64,000 nt of DNA from Neocallimastix lanati (nom. inval.) (GCA_016946835.1 JACVTC010000002.1:2210001-2274000); one strand, 5' to 3'; shown: positions 26,393 to 37,598, numbered from the stretch's first letter. The notes: a model not told the origin generated them from the sequence alone. A program made the numbers and translations.

Positions 26393-27684
26393 CAAAACCA
26401 AAGCAAACAACAACAACAACTACTACTACTACTATTACAACTATTCCAAAACCAAAACAAACAACAACAACTATCTCTTCTATTACAACTACTACTACTA
26501 CAACTACTACTACAACTACTCCAAAACCAAAGCAAACAACAACAACTGTTTCTTCTATTACAACAACTACTACTACAACTACTCCAAAACCAAAACAAAC
26601 AACAACAACAACTACTACTACTACTACTACTACAACTACTCAAAAACCAAAACAAACAACAACAACTGTTTCTTCTATTACAACAACTACTACTACAACT
26701 ACTCCAAAACCAAATCAAACAACAACTACTACTATTACTACTACTACAATTACTCCAAAATCAAAACAATCAACAACAACTATCTCTTCTACCACAACTA
26801 CTACAAAACCAACAACAACTATTACTATTGCTAAAAGACCAATTACAATTACTACTACTAAAACTACCAAAAGACTAACTACTACCGCTACTAAAATAGA
26901 AAGTACAAGCCCTTCACAATTTCCAATTACTGTAGCTACCACATCAAATAGTTCAGCAGTTAAAATCACTACCACTGTTACAATCACTATTGCATCTGTA
27001 AAAATTAAACCAGAAATATCTACTAAGAGGGAACCTACAACTAGCTCACAAAAATCAATTAATATTGCTAGTCCTACGAAGAAAAGTTTGTCTATAACTA
27101 CCACTAATGTTCCAATAGCAAATGAAACTATTAATCAAAGCAAAAAGAGTCAAAATAATTCTATTAATAAGTCAGTAGTAGAAGATTTATCCAAATCCAC
27201 TAATACTCAACAGCATTCACCTCTTTCAACTACTAAAAGAGCAGTAACAACTATAGTTGAATCATCTATATATAAAACCCATGCTACTACTAGAAAAGCG
27301 ACTACTATCAATGAAATTTCATCAATAAAATCTGATTCTAAAACAAAAATAGCAACTACGACATCAATTACAGAAAACACTACTACTATTCCAACCATTC
27401 CAGTTATTTCCAATATTCCCAATGATATCAATGTTAATAGCAACAAAAATAAAAATTATAATGACCCTCAAGATGTGAATGACAGAACAACATCTCAAAA
27501 TGTTGATTCTATTGTAGATGAAGACAATGATAATAATACTGGAACTACTATCCCAGTAGTTATGGGTGGTCTTGTCGCTGCTGGTGTTGGTATTCTTGTC
27601 TTTGTTAAAAGAAACCAAGTAACCAGAATAACTAATCGTGTTGCTACCGGTGTTACTCGCACTTTAACTAGAAGAAATAAATAA
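25149..27684 (+). CDS. Secreted/membrane-anchored RlpA/expansin-like double-psi beta-barrel protein with Thr-rich stalk
   Basis: Exons 25149-25313, 25442-25550 and 25694-27684 join in frame into 754 residues; introns begin GTAAAT and GTATGT and end AG. Residues 1-18 are a signal peptide (hydrophobic core ending VLA). Residues ~19-135 form a double-psi beta-barrel domain: YSSTFYG, paired Cys, NLFIAL, YCDKYAIVMP, then KVVDECGSCGETQIDLS with the Asp typical of RlpA/expansin/family-45-like barrels, and GVIQIAWSI. From about 195 to 460 the chain is nearly all Thr with recurrent PKPKQ, then Ser/Thr-rich sequence. A hydrophobic helix lies at about 724-745 (VVMGGLVAAGVGILVFV) before a basic 20-25 residue tail. 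Inference: a type I surface protein holding a wall- or carbohydrate-binding barrel on a heavily O-glycosylated stalk. It lacks the separate C-terminal carbohydrate-binding domain of canonical expansins; catalysis is not implied. Confidence 0.85.
25993..26820 (+). repeat. Coding minisatellite: (ACT/ACA)n with PKPKQ spacers
   Basis: Threonine codons ACT/ACA in long runs, divided by units encoding PKPKQ. A higher-order unit of about 235 bases (26045-26280) is repeated at 26282-26490 with a shorter Thr tract, showing expansion by unequal exchange while staying in frame. Antisense open frames here (Ser/Cys/Trp-rich) are shadows. Confidence 0.9.
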
Positions 27685-28041
27685 CTTATTACTTATCTAA
27701 AATAATCACATTAATCATTTTAATAATCTTTATAATAATCGTTACAATATACATCACAATATATATAATAACTAAAAATAATAATAACTAAAAATTATTA
27801 TATAATTACATTTACATATTTTATTTTCTTTTTATTATTATTATTATAAAAAAAAAAAATAGTTATTATTTTATCTTTTTTTTTTTTTTGTTTTCCATAT
27901 ATAGAAACGAAAAAATAAAATAATATATATATATATATATATAGTTTAGCATAATAAAAAATAAAAAATTAATAAAGTAATAATATATATGAACAAATAT
28001 TATTTATTTATTTATTTATTTGTTTGTTTATTTATTTATTT

Positions 28042-28116
<75 letters not shown>

Positions 28117-29206
28117 TATTTTAATAATTGACAAATAAATTTATAAATGTCAAAATTAAAAAAGGTTGATTTACTGTATTAAATTAATTTTAATTTATAT
28201 AAAATCCTTTTTTATAAAAAAGAAAAAAAGAAGAGAGAAAAAAAAAATTATTAAATAAAGTTATATTATAGAAGCTAATTTTGTTTAATTTTTATAAATA
28301 ATACATTATATTAATTTTTTTAAATAATTATATTTCTTCTGATATTTTATATTTATTATGTTTATGTAAAAGATTATGAAGTTCTATTACCATGAATAGA
28401 CGTCAGCTAATATTAGTCATGTGTTGACATATTTATTTTTTTTATTTAAATAATTTGAATTAATGTATCTTAATTTTAAATTTAATTGTCATGGTTAATT
28501 TTCAGACCTTCCATAAAGTTTATTCTTCAGATTACATATAATTACCTATTTATTATTCTAAATATAATTCCTGAAATTTCTTTAGTTGTTTTTTTAAAAA
28601 ATTTTTATTGTTACTAAAATTTCTTTGTTTACCATAACTATTTTTTGAAAAAAATTTACAAATTTAAATTAGCCACAATTTACATAAATATATTTTAATA
28701 TTTTATAAAGTATTAAAATATATATTATAGTTGTGGCTTATGTTTGTTAGTGTTATTAATAATACATTTTTTTTGTAATAAATAAATAATATAATGAACT
28801 AAATATTTATAAATTTTATTTAATTATTATTTTCTGTATTATAATAAATATTCTACAGTAAAGCCTTAATTTTTTATAACCAATCATTTCATAATATTAA
28901 TTTTTTGGATTTTAAAGATTAAACTGATATAAAAAAATAAATTCATATATAAATAGGTAATAAAGATAAAATTTATTAAAAATGTGAAATAATAAATATT
29001 CTGTTCAAGGTTTTAAATAATTTTATTATTAGATATTATAAATAAAAATCATTATCTTCTTTAATTGAACTTTTAGAAAGTATATATAATTTAAAATTCT
29101 CTTATATATTATAAAAAGATTATTTAATTTATAAATTTTTTTACATATTATTTTTTCCTTTTTTTTCTTTTTTTTTTTTTTAATACTAATAAAAAGTAAA
29201 TAAATA
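27685..29206. other. Intergenic between barrel-protein and glycosyltransferase genes
   Basis: No gene seen. (TTTA)n microsatellite at about 27998-28118. A palindromic element at 28672-28740 begins AGCCACAA and ends TTGTGGCTTA around an AT-rich centre, sharing the GTGGCTTA motif of the dispersed family. A T-rich tract with TTTTTTTCTTTT lies just upstream of the ATG at 29207. Confidence 0.5.
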
Positions 29207-31330
29207 ATGCCTCAAAAATATGAATTAGTTGGAAATCCAACTATTACAAAAAGTGTAAATAAATTAATAAATAAAAAATTAATATTTATAATAATATTTT
29301 CTTTAGCAATAATATCTATCATTACATTAAAATGTAGTAATGAATATATAAAAGAAGACAATATTAAGCAAAGTTCAATTAGTAGTGATATGAAGGATTA
29401 TTACATAAAAGAAGAAAAAGAAAATAATTATTTATTTATCAAAGGAAAATCAAGAAAAGATAAATATGGACTTGAATTAAATATAAATATATTAGACGGT
29501 ATATATAATATTGGTTTTAATAATAGTACAGAAACAAAAATTGAAGATATAAAATTATATACACCACCTTGCCCAAATCTTCAACCTTTTCACTACCCTG
29601 ATTCTATTATTAATCCTAAATGTGAAGGAAGTAGTGTTCAAATTACTAATTATAGGAATGATAATGGAAAAGGTTTACCATATGTCCTTCATTTAGATTC
29701 CATTACGAATCAAATGAAGAAATGGAATAGTTGGGAAAAATTGAATATAACTAATCAAATATATTTTAAAAAAACAGTAAAAGAATTAGTTGATAATGAA
29801 TATCATCCATTTGATTATGGATATATTGGTAATGATACTACATCTGATATTGATGATGAAACTTTTTATAATAGTGTGGTGACTAGTAGAATGGATGAAG
29901 TTTCAGATCCAAGAAGAAGACGTGTATTCACTTTTATCTTATTCAATGGTGAATTTGATTTATTAGATTTATATCTTGCTGAATTCTATGAAATTATTGA
30001 TTATTTCGTAATCTATGAATCAAATAGTACATTTACCGGTAAACCCAAACCATTATATTTTACAAGAACTTTATTTGAAACAGATAGATATGATAAATTC
30101 AAGGATAAATTAATTCCATTACCAATGGAAACTATTGTTGATGAAGATAATGGTAGAGGAAAAGGTTTCCCAAAAGAACATTTAGCTAGAAGAAATGTAA
30201 TTGAAAAGGGTTTACAATCTGTTCAAGCTCGTCATGGTGATATTTTTATGCATGGTGATTTAGATGAATTTCCTAGACCTCATATTCTTTCTCTTTTAAA
30301 GAAGTGTGGTGGATGGGAGCATTTACAAGCAGGTGTTGGAGGAGGACCTAAATCCTTCAAAAATGGAAATATTGATAGTTATTTTGTAAATAATAAAACT
30401 AATGCAAAAACAAATAAAGATGGTGAATATTTAATAGATTACAATAGAGATAGATCGGTTGGTTTCTTAAGTTGGTTCTATGAATATTCTTTAAATATTA
30501 TTGAAAATAAAGATATAGGAACAGTAGCCCATCCAAATATTGCTATATTTGATGCGAGACGTTCACTTGGTCAATTGGTAGATAGATATAATGGAAATAT
30601 GAAGATGAAGAGAGAAGTTGACGATGATAACTATGATCCATTACTTGATCCTACTTTTAACCCATACAAAGGATACACCTATACAGATAATACTAATGAT
30701 AGAAGGATAGGTAAGGGATACCTTGGAGAAAAATTAAGATTTGCTACTTCTAAAGTCAATAGATTAGGTATAGAAGAAAAGCCTGTATTTTGGAATGGTG
30801 GATGGCATCTTAGTAGTTTCTTACCCACTATTGATCAATTTCTTAATAAAGTAGCATCCTATTCTCACAATAAGGATTATAAATATAAATCTCAAGAAGA
30901 TCTTAAAGAGGATATCATTAGTAGAATAAAGGAACATTACTATATTTTTGGAAGTAAAAAGAAGTATTTTGACAATAAAATTGTAATGCCAGAATCTTAT
31001 ACAAAAGGATATCAATATAATTTTGATTACATCTATTGGCAAGAAAATATAAAAGCTAATGGAACAAATCAAGAATTTAAGGATTATTTAGATAGACTCA
31101 CTCACGAAATTCCAAATCAAATATGGAAGAATCCAATTTGTTATTCCTTTATGATTGATAGAGATTATGGTTTAGAAAAGAAACTATGGTGGCAAGTTAT
31201 ACCAAAAGAAGAATGGAAAACTGTAAGATTTGAACAGTTGGATGAAAAAATACTAAATGAAATTACACCTCAATTTATATCAGAATCATTTAGAAATGAA
31301 ATGTTCAAAGCCATGGAAGATGAGCATTAA
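29207..31330 (+). CDS. GT17-like glycosyltransferase, type II membrane protein (copy 1)
   Basis: A single 707-residue frame without introns. Residues 25-42 are one hydrophobic segment near the N-terminus (IFIIIFSLAIISIITL), giving a type II Golgi/ER topology with a lumenal catalytic part. From about residue 238 the sequence matches the GT17 family (beta-1,4-mannosyl-glycoprotein 4-beta-N-acetylglucosaminyltransferase, the bisecting-GlcNAc enzyme family): RVFTFILFNGEFDLLDLYL, FVIYESNSTFTGKPKPLYF and GDLDEFPRP, whose DLDE near residue 351 is the probable metal/nucleotide-sugar DxD site. WNGGWHLSSF lies further on. Residues ~60-235 are a poorly characterised stem with PCPNLQPFHYP. A near-identical paralogue lies at 57442-59568. 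The acceptor and donor specificity in this organism are inferred from family membership only. Confidence 0.85.
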   Translation: MPQKYELVGNPTITKSVNKLINKKLIFIIIFSLAIISIITLKCSNEYIKEDNIKQSSISSDMKDYYIKEEKENNYLFIKGKSRKDKYGLELNINILDGIYNIGFNNSTETKIEDIKLYTPPCPNLQPFHYPDSIINPKCEGSSVQITNYRNDNGKGLPYVLHLDSITNQMKKWNSWEKLNITNQIYFKKTVKELVDNEYHPFDYGYIGNDTTSDIDDETFYNSVVTSRMDEVSDPRRRRVFTFILFNGEFDLLDLYLAEFYEIIDYFVIYESNSTFTGKPKPLYFTRTLFETDRYDKFKDKLIPLPMETIVDEDNGRGKGFPKEHLARRNVIEKGLQSVQARHGDIFMHGDLDEFPRPHILSLLKKCGGWEHLQAGVGGGPKSFKNGNIDSYFVNNKTNAKTNKDGEYLIDYNRDRSVGFLSWFYEYSLNIIENKDIGTVAHPNIAIFDARRSLGQLVDRYNGNMKMKREVDDDNYDPLLDPTFNPYKGYTYTDNTNDRRIGKGYLGEKLRFATSKVNRLGIEEKPVFWNGGWHLSSFLPTIDQFLNKVASYSHNKDYKYKSQEDLKEDIISRIKEHYYIFGSKKKYFDNKIVMPESYTKGYQYNFDYIYWQENIKANGTNQEFKDYLDRLTHEIPNQIWKNPICYSFMIDRDYGLEKKLWWQVIPKEEWKTVRFEQLDEKILNEITPQFISESFRNEMFKAMEDEH

Positions 31331-32720
31331 ATATATATATATATATATATAACGTTTGAATAATCTATCTAATAAATACAAATTTTTTTAGTTATTGCAA
31401 TTATTAGCAAAACTAAAAATTACTATCGATACTAATAATATATATTTTGTTTTAATTATCAATTATCAATAATATCATATATCATCAATAAAAACAATAA
31501 ATATAATTAATTAATAAAACATTCAAATGAGTTATTTAATAGTTTTTACTAATTGAATTACTTATTAAATATATAGTTTTAAATATATAGTTTAAATTAA
31601 TTATATATTTTATTATTAATAATATTCATTCACATATATAAATATTTTTCTTTTATTAAAAAGTAAAATGATATTTATATTTTTAGTAATTAATATTATT
31701 ACATTTATTTAGAAATAATTTCATATATATTTTCTTGATTAATATAATTTTTTCTTTTTTTTTAGAAAAAAAAAAATAATAATAAATAAATAAATAGTAA
31801 TAAATAATAATAATCGACATAATTCTATTAATAATTCATGTATCATGTTTTTTTGAAAAAAATATAAATAAATATTGACTAATATTAGTTTATTTTATTA
31901 TATAGAATAAATGTCTCTATATTATATAAAGTATTTTTTAATAAATAAATATAATTAATTGTTAGATATATTGATTTTGAATAGATCATTAAAAAAAAAT
32001 AAATAAATAAAACAATTATAATTCATAAAAAAAAAATGTAAAAGAAAAATAGAAATAAATATAAAAACAAAGAAAATAAAGAAAATAAAACAAATATTAA
32101 AGAATAAAAAAAAAAAAAATAAGAGTAAAATCAAAGAAAACAAAAAAAAAAAAAAAAAACAAGACAAAAATTAAAAAAATTAAAAAATAATAATAAAAAA
32201 AGAAAGAAAGAAAAAATAAAGAAAATAAAAAAAAAAAAAAAAGAAAAACAGAAATTAAAATAATAATAAATAAAAAATGAAAATAAAAATAAAAATAAAA
32301 ATAAAAAACATAAAAAAAATAATATTTTTTTAAATTATTATATGTAAATTTTTTATCATTTTTGTTTATATTTATCATTTATTTATCATTTACATATCAT
32401 TTTATATTACATATCATTTTATATTACATATCATTTTATATATCTGAATTGTGATTCTAATTTGATATAAACTATGATTGAATATTTAGTATTTATTATT
32501 TAAATATAAATAATAAATATAAATTATTATTAAATAATTTGAGGTTAGGATATTCATTTTAATAATGTAAGAAAAAATTATTAATTTATAAATAAATAAA
32601 TAAATAAATATAATATAATATAATATAATATAATATAAATTATAAATATATATATATATTTTTTTTTTATTAATTTTTTTATTAGAATTAAAAATAAAAT
32701 AAAAAGAAAGAGAATTTTTA
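31331..32720. other. AT-rich intergenic, purine-rich strand asymmetry
   Basis: An (AT)n run directly after the glycosyltransferase stop (31331-31350). At 31980-32330 the plus strand is almost pure A with scattered G and T, which makes artificial Phe-rich frames on the minus strand. No gene seen. Confidence 0.6.
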
Positions 32721-32724
32721 TAAA

Positions 32725-32960
32725 CTCAACTTATGCTCTCTTTACAAAAATTATACTTAGGGCTAGTACTCGACAAGGATTACTATTCCGACGGTATAAG
32801 TGCAAACTAATTAGGAGTGTCAATTCTGAAAACACAGTAAAGCAAGCCAACAGAGCTTAATGCCTGTGAATAAGAAGACCATATTTTTTTTTTTTCAAAA
32901 TATCATTTCAAACCCTAATCCAGGATAAGAATTCCTTTAAACAGAAATCTTATTTTTTGG
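32725..32960. other. Composition-balanced non-coding block of unknown nature
   Basis: About 235 bases with much more G and C than the surroundings (for example GGGCTAGTACTCGACAAGG, TTCCGACGGTATAAG and AAGCAAGCCAACAGAGC), no long open frame on either strand, and a T-run at about 32886-32896. It may be a structured RNA gene, a solo LTR or the leader of a lost retroelement; none is proven. Confidence 0.4.
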
Positions 32961-33099
32961 AGGTGAGGTTTCTTGGATATAAACTTTTTTCTCAATTTAT
33001 ACACTTAATTTTGAATGAATATTACTTCTATTTCAAATTAACTATTGACAAATAATATTTATTTTTTTATTAATTTTTTTTTTTTTTTACTTCCCATGT

Positions 33100-33742
33100 G
33101 TACCGCCCTTATTTTCAGCCTCCCCTCCACAAGGGGTGTTGAATTTCAAAATGTGGCTACATACACAAAGTGGGGTGATAAAATAAACCATTTATATAAG
33201 AGTGGCTTAAATAAATAAATATATATATAATGGGAGTGTTGCATTTCGGAACGTGAAATATGGTGTACTTTAATAAACCTTTTATATAAGAGTGGCTTAA
33301 ATTATATTAAATAAATAAATATTTAATATATTAAAATAATATTCAATAATATTTAATTTTTTTTGTTAAAACAATAATAAAAAATAATACTTAATTTCAA
33401 AGATATATTTTAATATTCTTTGTCAAAATAATAATATTTAATTTTAAAAATTGCTTTTAATACTTTTTGCTAAAATAATAAAAAAATATTATTTAATAAT
33501 ATTTAATTATAAAGAAATAAATTATTTTATGTTTTTTATTTATAATAATATATTCTTTTTCTTTATTTGTTTCATTTTTTTTCAATTTTTGGTTGTTTTT
33601 TTTTTTTTTTCCTTTTTTTAATAGTTAAAAATAAAATATATTTAATTTTATATTATTTATTTTATTCAATGTTTAGTTATTTATCTAATTCATTTTTTTC
33701 TTTAAAGTAATAATTATAAATAAAGCATTTATGAGAAATTTT

Positions 33743-33789
<47 letters not shown>

Positions 33790-34340
33790 CAATTATCTTA
33801 AAAAAAAAAAATGGGTCGTTAAATTAAAGTTAAAATTATTTATATGACGCGTTCCGAAATGCAACACATGCATATTTATTAAGGGAGTGGTGCATTTTGC
33901 CAAGTCGCATTTCGACAAGTGGCGTATTATTATAATGTTGAATGCATTTCAACAATTGAAAATTATTACGAATAAATAAATTATTGTTATTAAAATATTA
34001 AAAAAATAAATAAATATTACTAAAATAGATAAATAATATTGATATCATTTAAATATTAAAAAATAAATAAATAAATACTATTAAAATAGATAAAATAATA
34101 TTGATTGTTATTTAAATATTAAAAAAAAAAATAAATAAATAAATATTATAAATATATGTTTTATAATTAAATATTAGAAATAATAGGGAGAGTTGCATTT
34201 CGTAGAGTGGCGTATTAGTAAATTTTACATTTTAATGGCACGCCACTTGATGAAATGAACTTTAATATTTTGGGGGGGTGTCATTTCGAAAATTTTTATT
34301 ACATAAATTTGTATTTTGTTGTATTGTATTTCGGAAAACA
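33100..34340. repeat. Cluster of dispersed CATTTCG / GTGGCGTATTA motifs
   Basis: Short conserved motifs in otherwise AT-only DNA: GAATTTCAAAATGTGGC (33140), GGGAGTGTTGCATTTCGGAA (33232), GTTCCGAAATGCAAC (33851), TCGCATTTCGACAAGTGGCG (33905), TTGCATTTCGTAGAGTGGCG (34193), GTCATTTCGAAAA (34279) and TATTTCGGAAAACATGGCG (34327). A ~27-bp direct repeat (CCATTTATATAAGAGTGGC) occurs near 33189 and 33278. 34270-34328 is a close inverted match to 54618-54675. Confidence 0.65.
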
Positions 34341-34599
34341 TGGCGTATTATAATGTGATAAATAAATAAATGAATGAATAAATTATAAATGAATAAATAA
34401 ATTTTTAAATAATAATAAAAATAATTAAGACAAACGTTTATTATGACTAAAAAAATTTTTTTTAGAAAATTAAATAAAAATATATATATATATATATATA
34501 TAATTACTACGTATATAAAATAATTATTATATTTTTTTTATTTTATTTTAAATATTATTAATTATTATTAATACATTAATACCTTGTTTATATTATCAA

Positions 34600-35785
34600 C
34601 AGAAAATGCAGATTGAATAAAATAAAATATAATAAAATAAAATAAAAAGTAGAATATTAAATAAGAAAGTACAGATTGAATAAAATAAAATAAAAAATAA
34701 AATAAAATAAAATAAAATAAAATAAAATAAAATAAAATAAAATAAAATAAAATAAAATAAAATAAAATAAATAGTTGAAATATAAATATGAAGTACAGAT
34801 TGAATAAAATAAAATAAAATAAAATAAAATAAAATAAAATAAAATAAAATAAAATAAATAGTTGAAATATAAATATGAAGTACAGATTGAATAAAATAAA
34901 ATAAAATAAAATAAAATAAAATAAAATAAAATAAAATAAAATAAAATAAATAGTTGAAATATAAATATGAAGTACAGATTGAATAAAATAAAATAAAATA
35001 AAATAAAATAAAATAAAATAAATAGTTGAAATATAAATATGAAGTACAGATTGAATAAAATAAAATAAAATAAAATAAAATAAAATAAAATAAAATAAAA
35101 TAAAATAAAATAAAATAAAATAAAATAAAATAAAATAAAATAAAATAAAATAAAATAAAATAAAATAAAATAAAATAAAATAAAATAAAATAAAATAAAA
35201 TAAAATAAAATAAAATAAAATAAAATAAAATAAAATAAAATAAAATAAAATAAAATAAAATAAAATAAAATAAAATGAATAGTAGAAACATAAATATAAG
35301 TACAGATTGAATAAAATAAAATAAAATAAAATAAAATAAAATAAAATAAAATAAAATAAAATAAAATAAAATAAAATAAAATAAAATAAAATGAATAGTA
35401 GAAACATAAATATAAGTACAGATTGAATAAAATAAAATAAAATAAAATAAAATAAAATAAAATAAAATAAAATAAAATAAAATAAAATAAAATAAAATAA
35501 AATAAAATAAAATGAATAGTAGAAACATAAATATAAGTACAGATTGAATAAAATAAAATAAAATAAAATAAAATAAAATAAAATAAAATAAAATGAATAG
35601 TAGAAACATAAATATAAGTACAGATTGAATAAAATAAAATAAAATAAAATAAAATAAAATAAAATAAAATAAAATAAAATAAAAAAAAAATATAATAAAA
35701 TAAAATAAAATAAAATAAAATAAAATAAAATAAAATAAAATAAAATAAAATAAAATAAAATAAAAAAAATATATAATAAAATAAA
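34600..35785 (+). repeat. Large pentamer minisatellite array C
   Basis: About 1.2 kb of AAAAT pentamers divided by conserved cores (AGTAGAAACATAAATATAAG or AGTTGAAATATAAATATGAAG, then TACAGATTG). About ten cores; the longest uninterrupted pentamer run is about 220 bases (35055-35275). Long Phe/Leu/Tyr open frames on the minus strand are artefacts of the repeat. Confidence 0.9.
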
Positions 35786-36221
35786 ATATAATAATTATTT
35801 TATATATATAGGAATCTTATATATTTTAATTTTTTTCATTTATTTTTCTAAAAAAAAAAAAATTAGTTATAATAACGTTTGTCTTTTAATTATTATATTT
35901 TATTATAGTAAATAAAAAAATTTAAATGAAAAGTAAATAATTTTAATTATTTATAATTCATATTTTCATAAACGATATATATATATATATTAATTTAAAT
36001 GATATAAGAATTAAAAATTAAAACAATAAGAGTTGAATAATTGATCCTATTAAAATAATTAATTATTTGCATAGTAATATTTATAATGTTTGATCAATAT
36101 GAATCAATTATTATTAAAATATAATAATAACAATTATAATTTTAATAAAATAATAAAAATCTTTTATTGAATTTAATATTTTTAATACCATAATTAATTT
36201 TGAAAAGTATATTGATATTAA
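35786..36221. other. AT-rich spacer, no gene seen
   Basis: Only simple sequence between the minisatellite and the 38-bp tandem repeat. Confidence 0.6.
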
Positions 36222-36418
36222 TAAAATTTATAATTATATAATATTGATATTGATATTAATAAAATTTATAATTATATAATATTGATATTGATATTAATAA
36301 AATTTATAATTATATAATATTGATATTGATATTAATAAAATTTATAATTATATAATATTGATATTGATATTAATAAAATTTATAATTATATAATATTGAT
36401 ATTGATATTAATAAAATT
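36222..36418. repeat. 38-bp tandem repeat, about five copies
   Basis: A unit containing TTGATATTGATATTAATAAA then ATTTATAATTATATAA repeats perfectly about five times, just downstream of the MULE coding remnant. Confidence 0.9.
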
Positions 36419-36644
36419 TTAACTAGTATCAAATAAATCGGTTTTAGTTATAAATTACTTAATAAAAATAACTAAAAGATAATTTCTATTAAGATTATTA
36501 AATAAACACAATAGGTAAATAAATTTGTATTTTTCTAGCATTTTTTTAAATTAAGATTATTTAATTATTATTTAAACGATTATAAATATAAATTTAAAAT
36601 AAATAAATTTTTATTTTTCTAGCATTTTTTTAAATTAAGATTAT

Positions 36645-37598
36645 TTATTTTAAATTAATATTTATATCGTTTAAATCAATTAAACATTCTTTCCATAATT
36701 TAATTAATTCATTTCTGTTGCATCCATTATAAAATAAATTTATTTCCTTACTTTTGTAATTTTCAATTAAAATTTTAATTTCATCAGTTGCACTAAATAT
36801 TTTTTGCTTTTTTTTCCAATTTCCTTTAGTTCTCCTTTGATAATCATTATAAGATAAGTTTTCTTCTTCTTTTAATATATATATTAATTTATAAAATAAA
36901 GGTTTATTTGGAAATATATTATTTAAGTAGCTATTATAAGATTCTGATGCATTGTTTGTTAAATGCTCTATATTTTCATAATAATTCCAATTATTAACAT
37001 TATACTTAAGTAAATAATTTTTATTAAAATATTCTAAAAATTGCAGAAAATTATTATACTTTTTTTTTTGATAAATTCTTTTTATTATAATATAAATATC
37101 AAATATATAGTTAGGGTTTATAAACGGTAAGTTCGAAATAGCTTTATAATAAATATATACATCATTATTATTCTTCACTTCATGATAACATAATATATTT
37201 TTTTGTTTTTCTAATGATCTTTTGTAATGCCAAACACAATATTTAATATTTATATTGGGAAAAACTTTTTTTGCGGCATTAGATATACCTTGTTCAAAAT
37301 CACAATGAAAATTAATTGTAGTAATTAATGTATTACTCCTAAATTTATTTGCATTTTTTTTTATTTCTTTAAATAATGTTTCATATGTAGATTGTTTTTT
37401 ATTTTTTAATATAGAAATGGAAGTAATGTAAAGCATATTAAATTCCCCAACATAAGTTCTTGTTATAAATAACTGATAACTAAATTTTCGGTGCTGCATA
37501 AAATGTACCGTCCGCAAATATATTTTTATGATAATTCGAAAATAAATATGCTTGGAATAGTGATTGAAAGATTATTAGATTGTAACGATATCAGTATC
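36645..37598 (-). pseudogene. MULE-type transposase catalytic and C-terminal part (copy B), cut by a Ty3 insertion
   Basis: Minus-strand frame up to about 37517 plus, after a one-base frameshift near 37490, a further readable stretch to 37598. Blocks: NLIIFQSLFQAYLFSNYHKN, IFADGTFYAAPK (first catalytic Asp), frameshift, KFSYQLFITRTYVGEF, then YETLFKEIKK, TTINFHCDFEQGISNAAKKV (second Asp in DFE) and IKYCVWHYKRSL (the C/H motif after it). ENIEHLTNNASESYNSYL supplies a Glu candidate. This is the MULE domain of Mutator-like transposases. The upstream part is cut exactly at the TATC target duplication of element E1, and a FLYWCH part of the same family lies on the far side at 53393-53803. The frameshift and interruption make it non-functional. 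Confidence 0.8.

Noticed and set aside
25993-26718. 241-codon antisense frame rich in Ser/Cys/Trp/Phe
   Set aside because: Mirror of the Thr/PKPKQ minisatellite; its composition is fully explained by the complement of ACT/ACA and CCAAAACCAAAG units.
26715-27618. Val- and Ile-rich antisense frames under the Ser/Thr-rich tail
   Set aside because: Complement of Thr/Ser codons of the barrel protein; no independent protein signature.
30821-31072. Antisense frame inside the GT17 gene (also 59059-59310)
   Set aside because: Shadow of a conserved coding gene in the opposite strand.
31955-32378. Phe-rich minus-strand frames
   Set aside because: Caused by an A-rich tract on the plus strand; no motif.
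34568-35609. Long minus-strand open frames of Phe-Ile-Leu-Tyr repeats
   Set aside because: A pentamer repeat translates without stops in all frames of that strand; the composition is artefactual.
34600-35785. CRISPR-like array (regular repeats with spacers)
   Set aside because: The spacers are themselves AAAAT repeats of variable length; this is a minisatellite in a eukaryotic genome.
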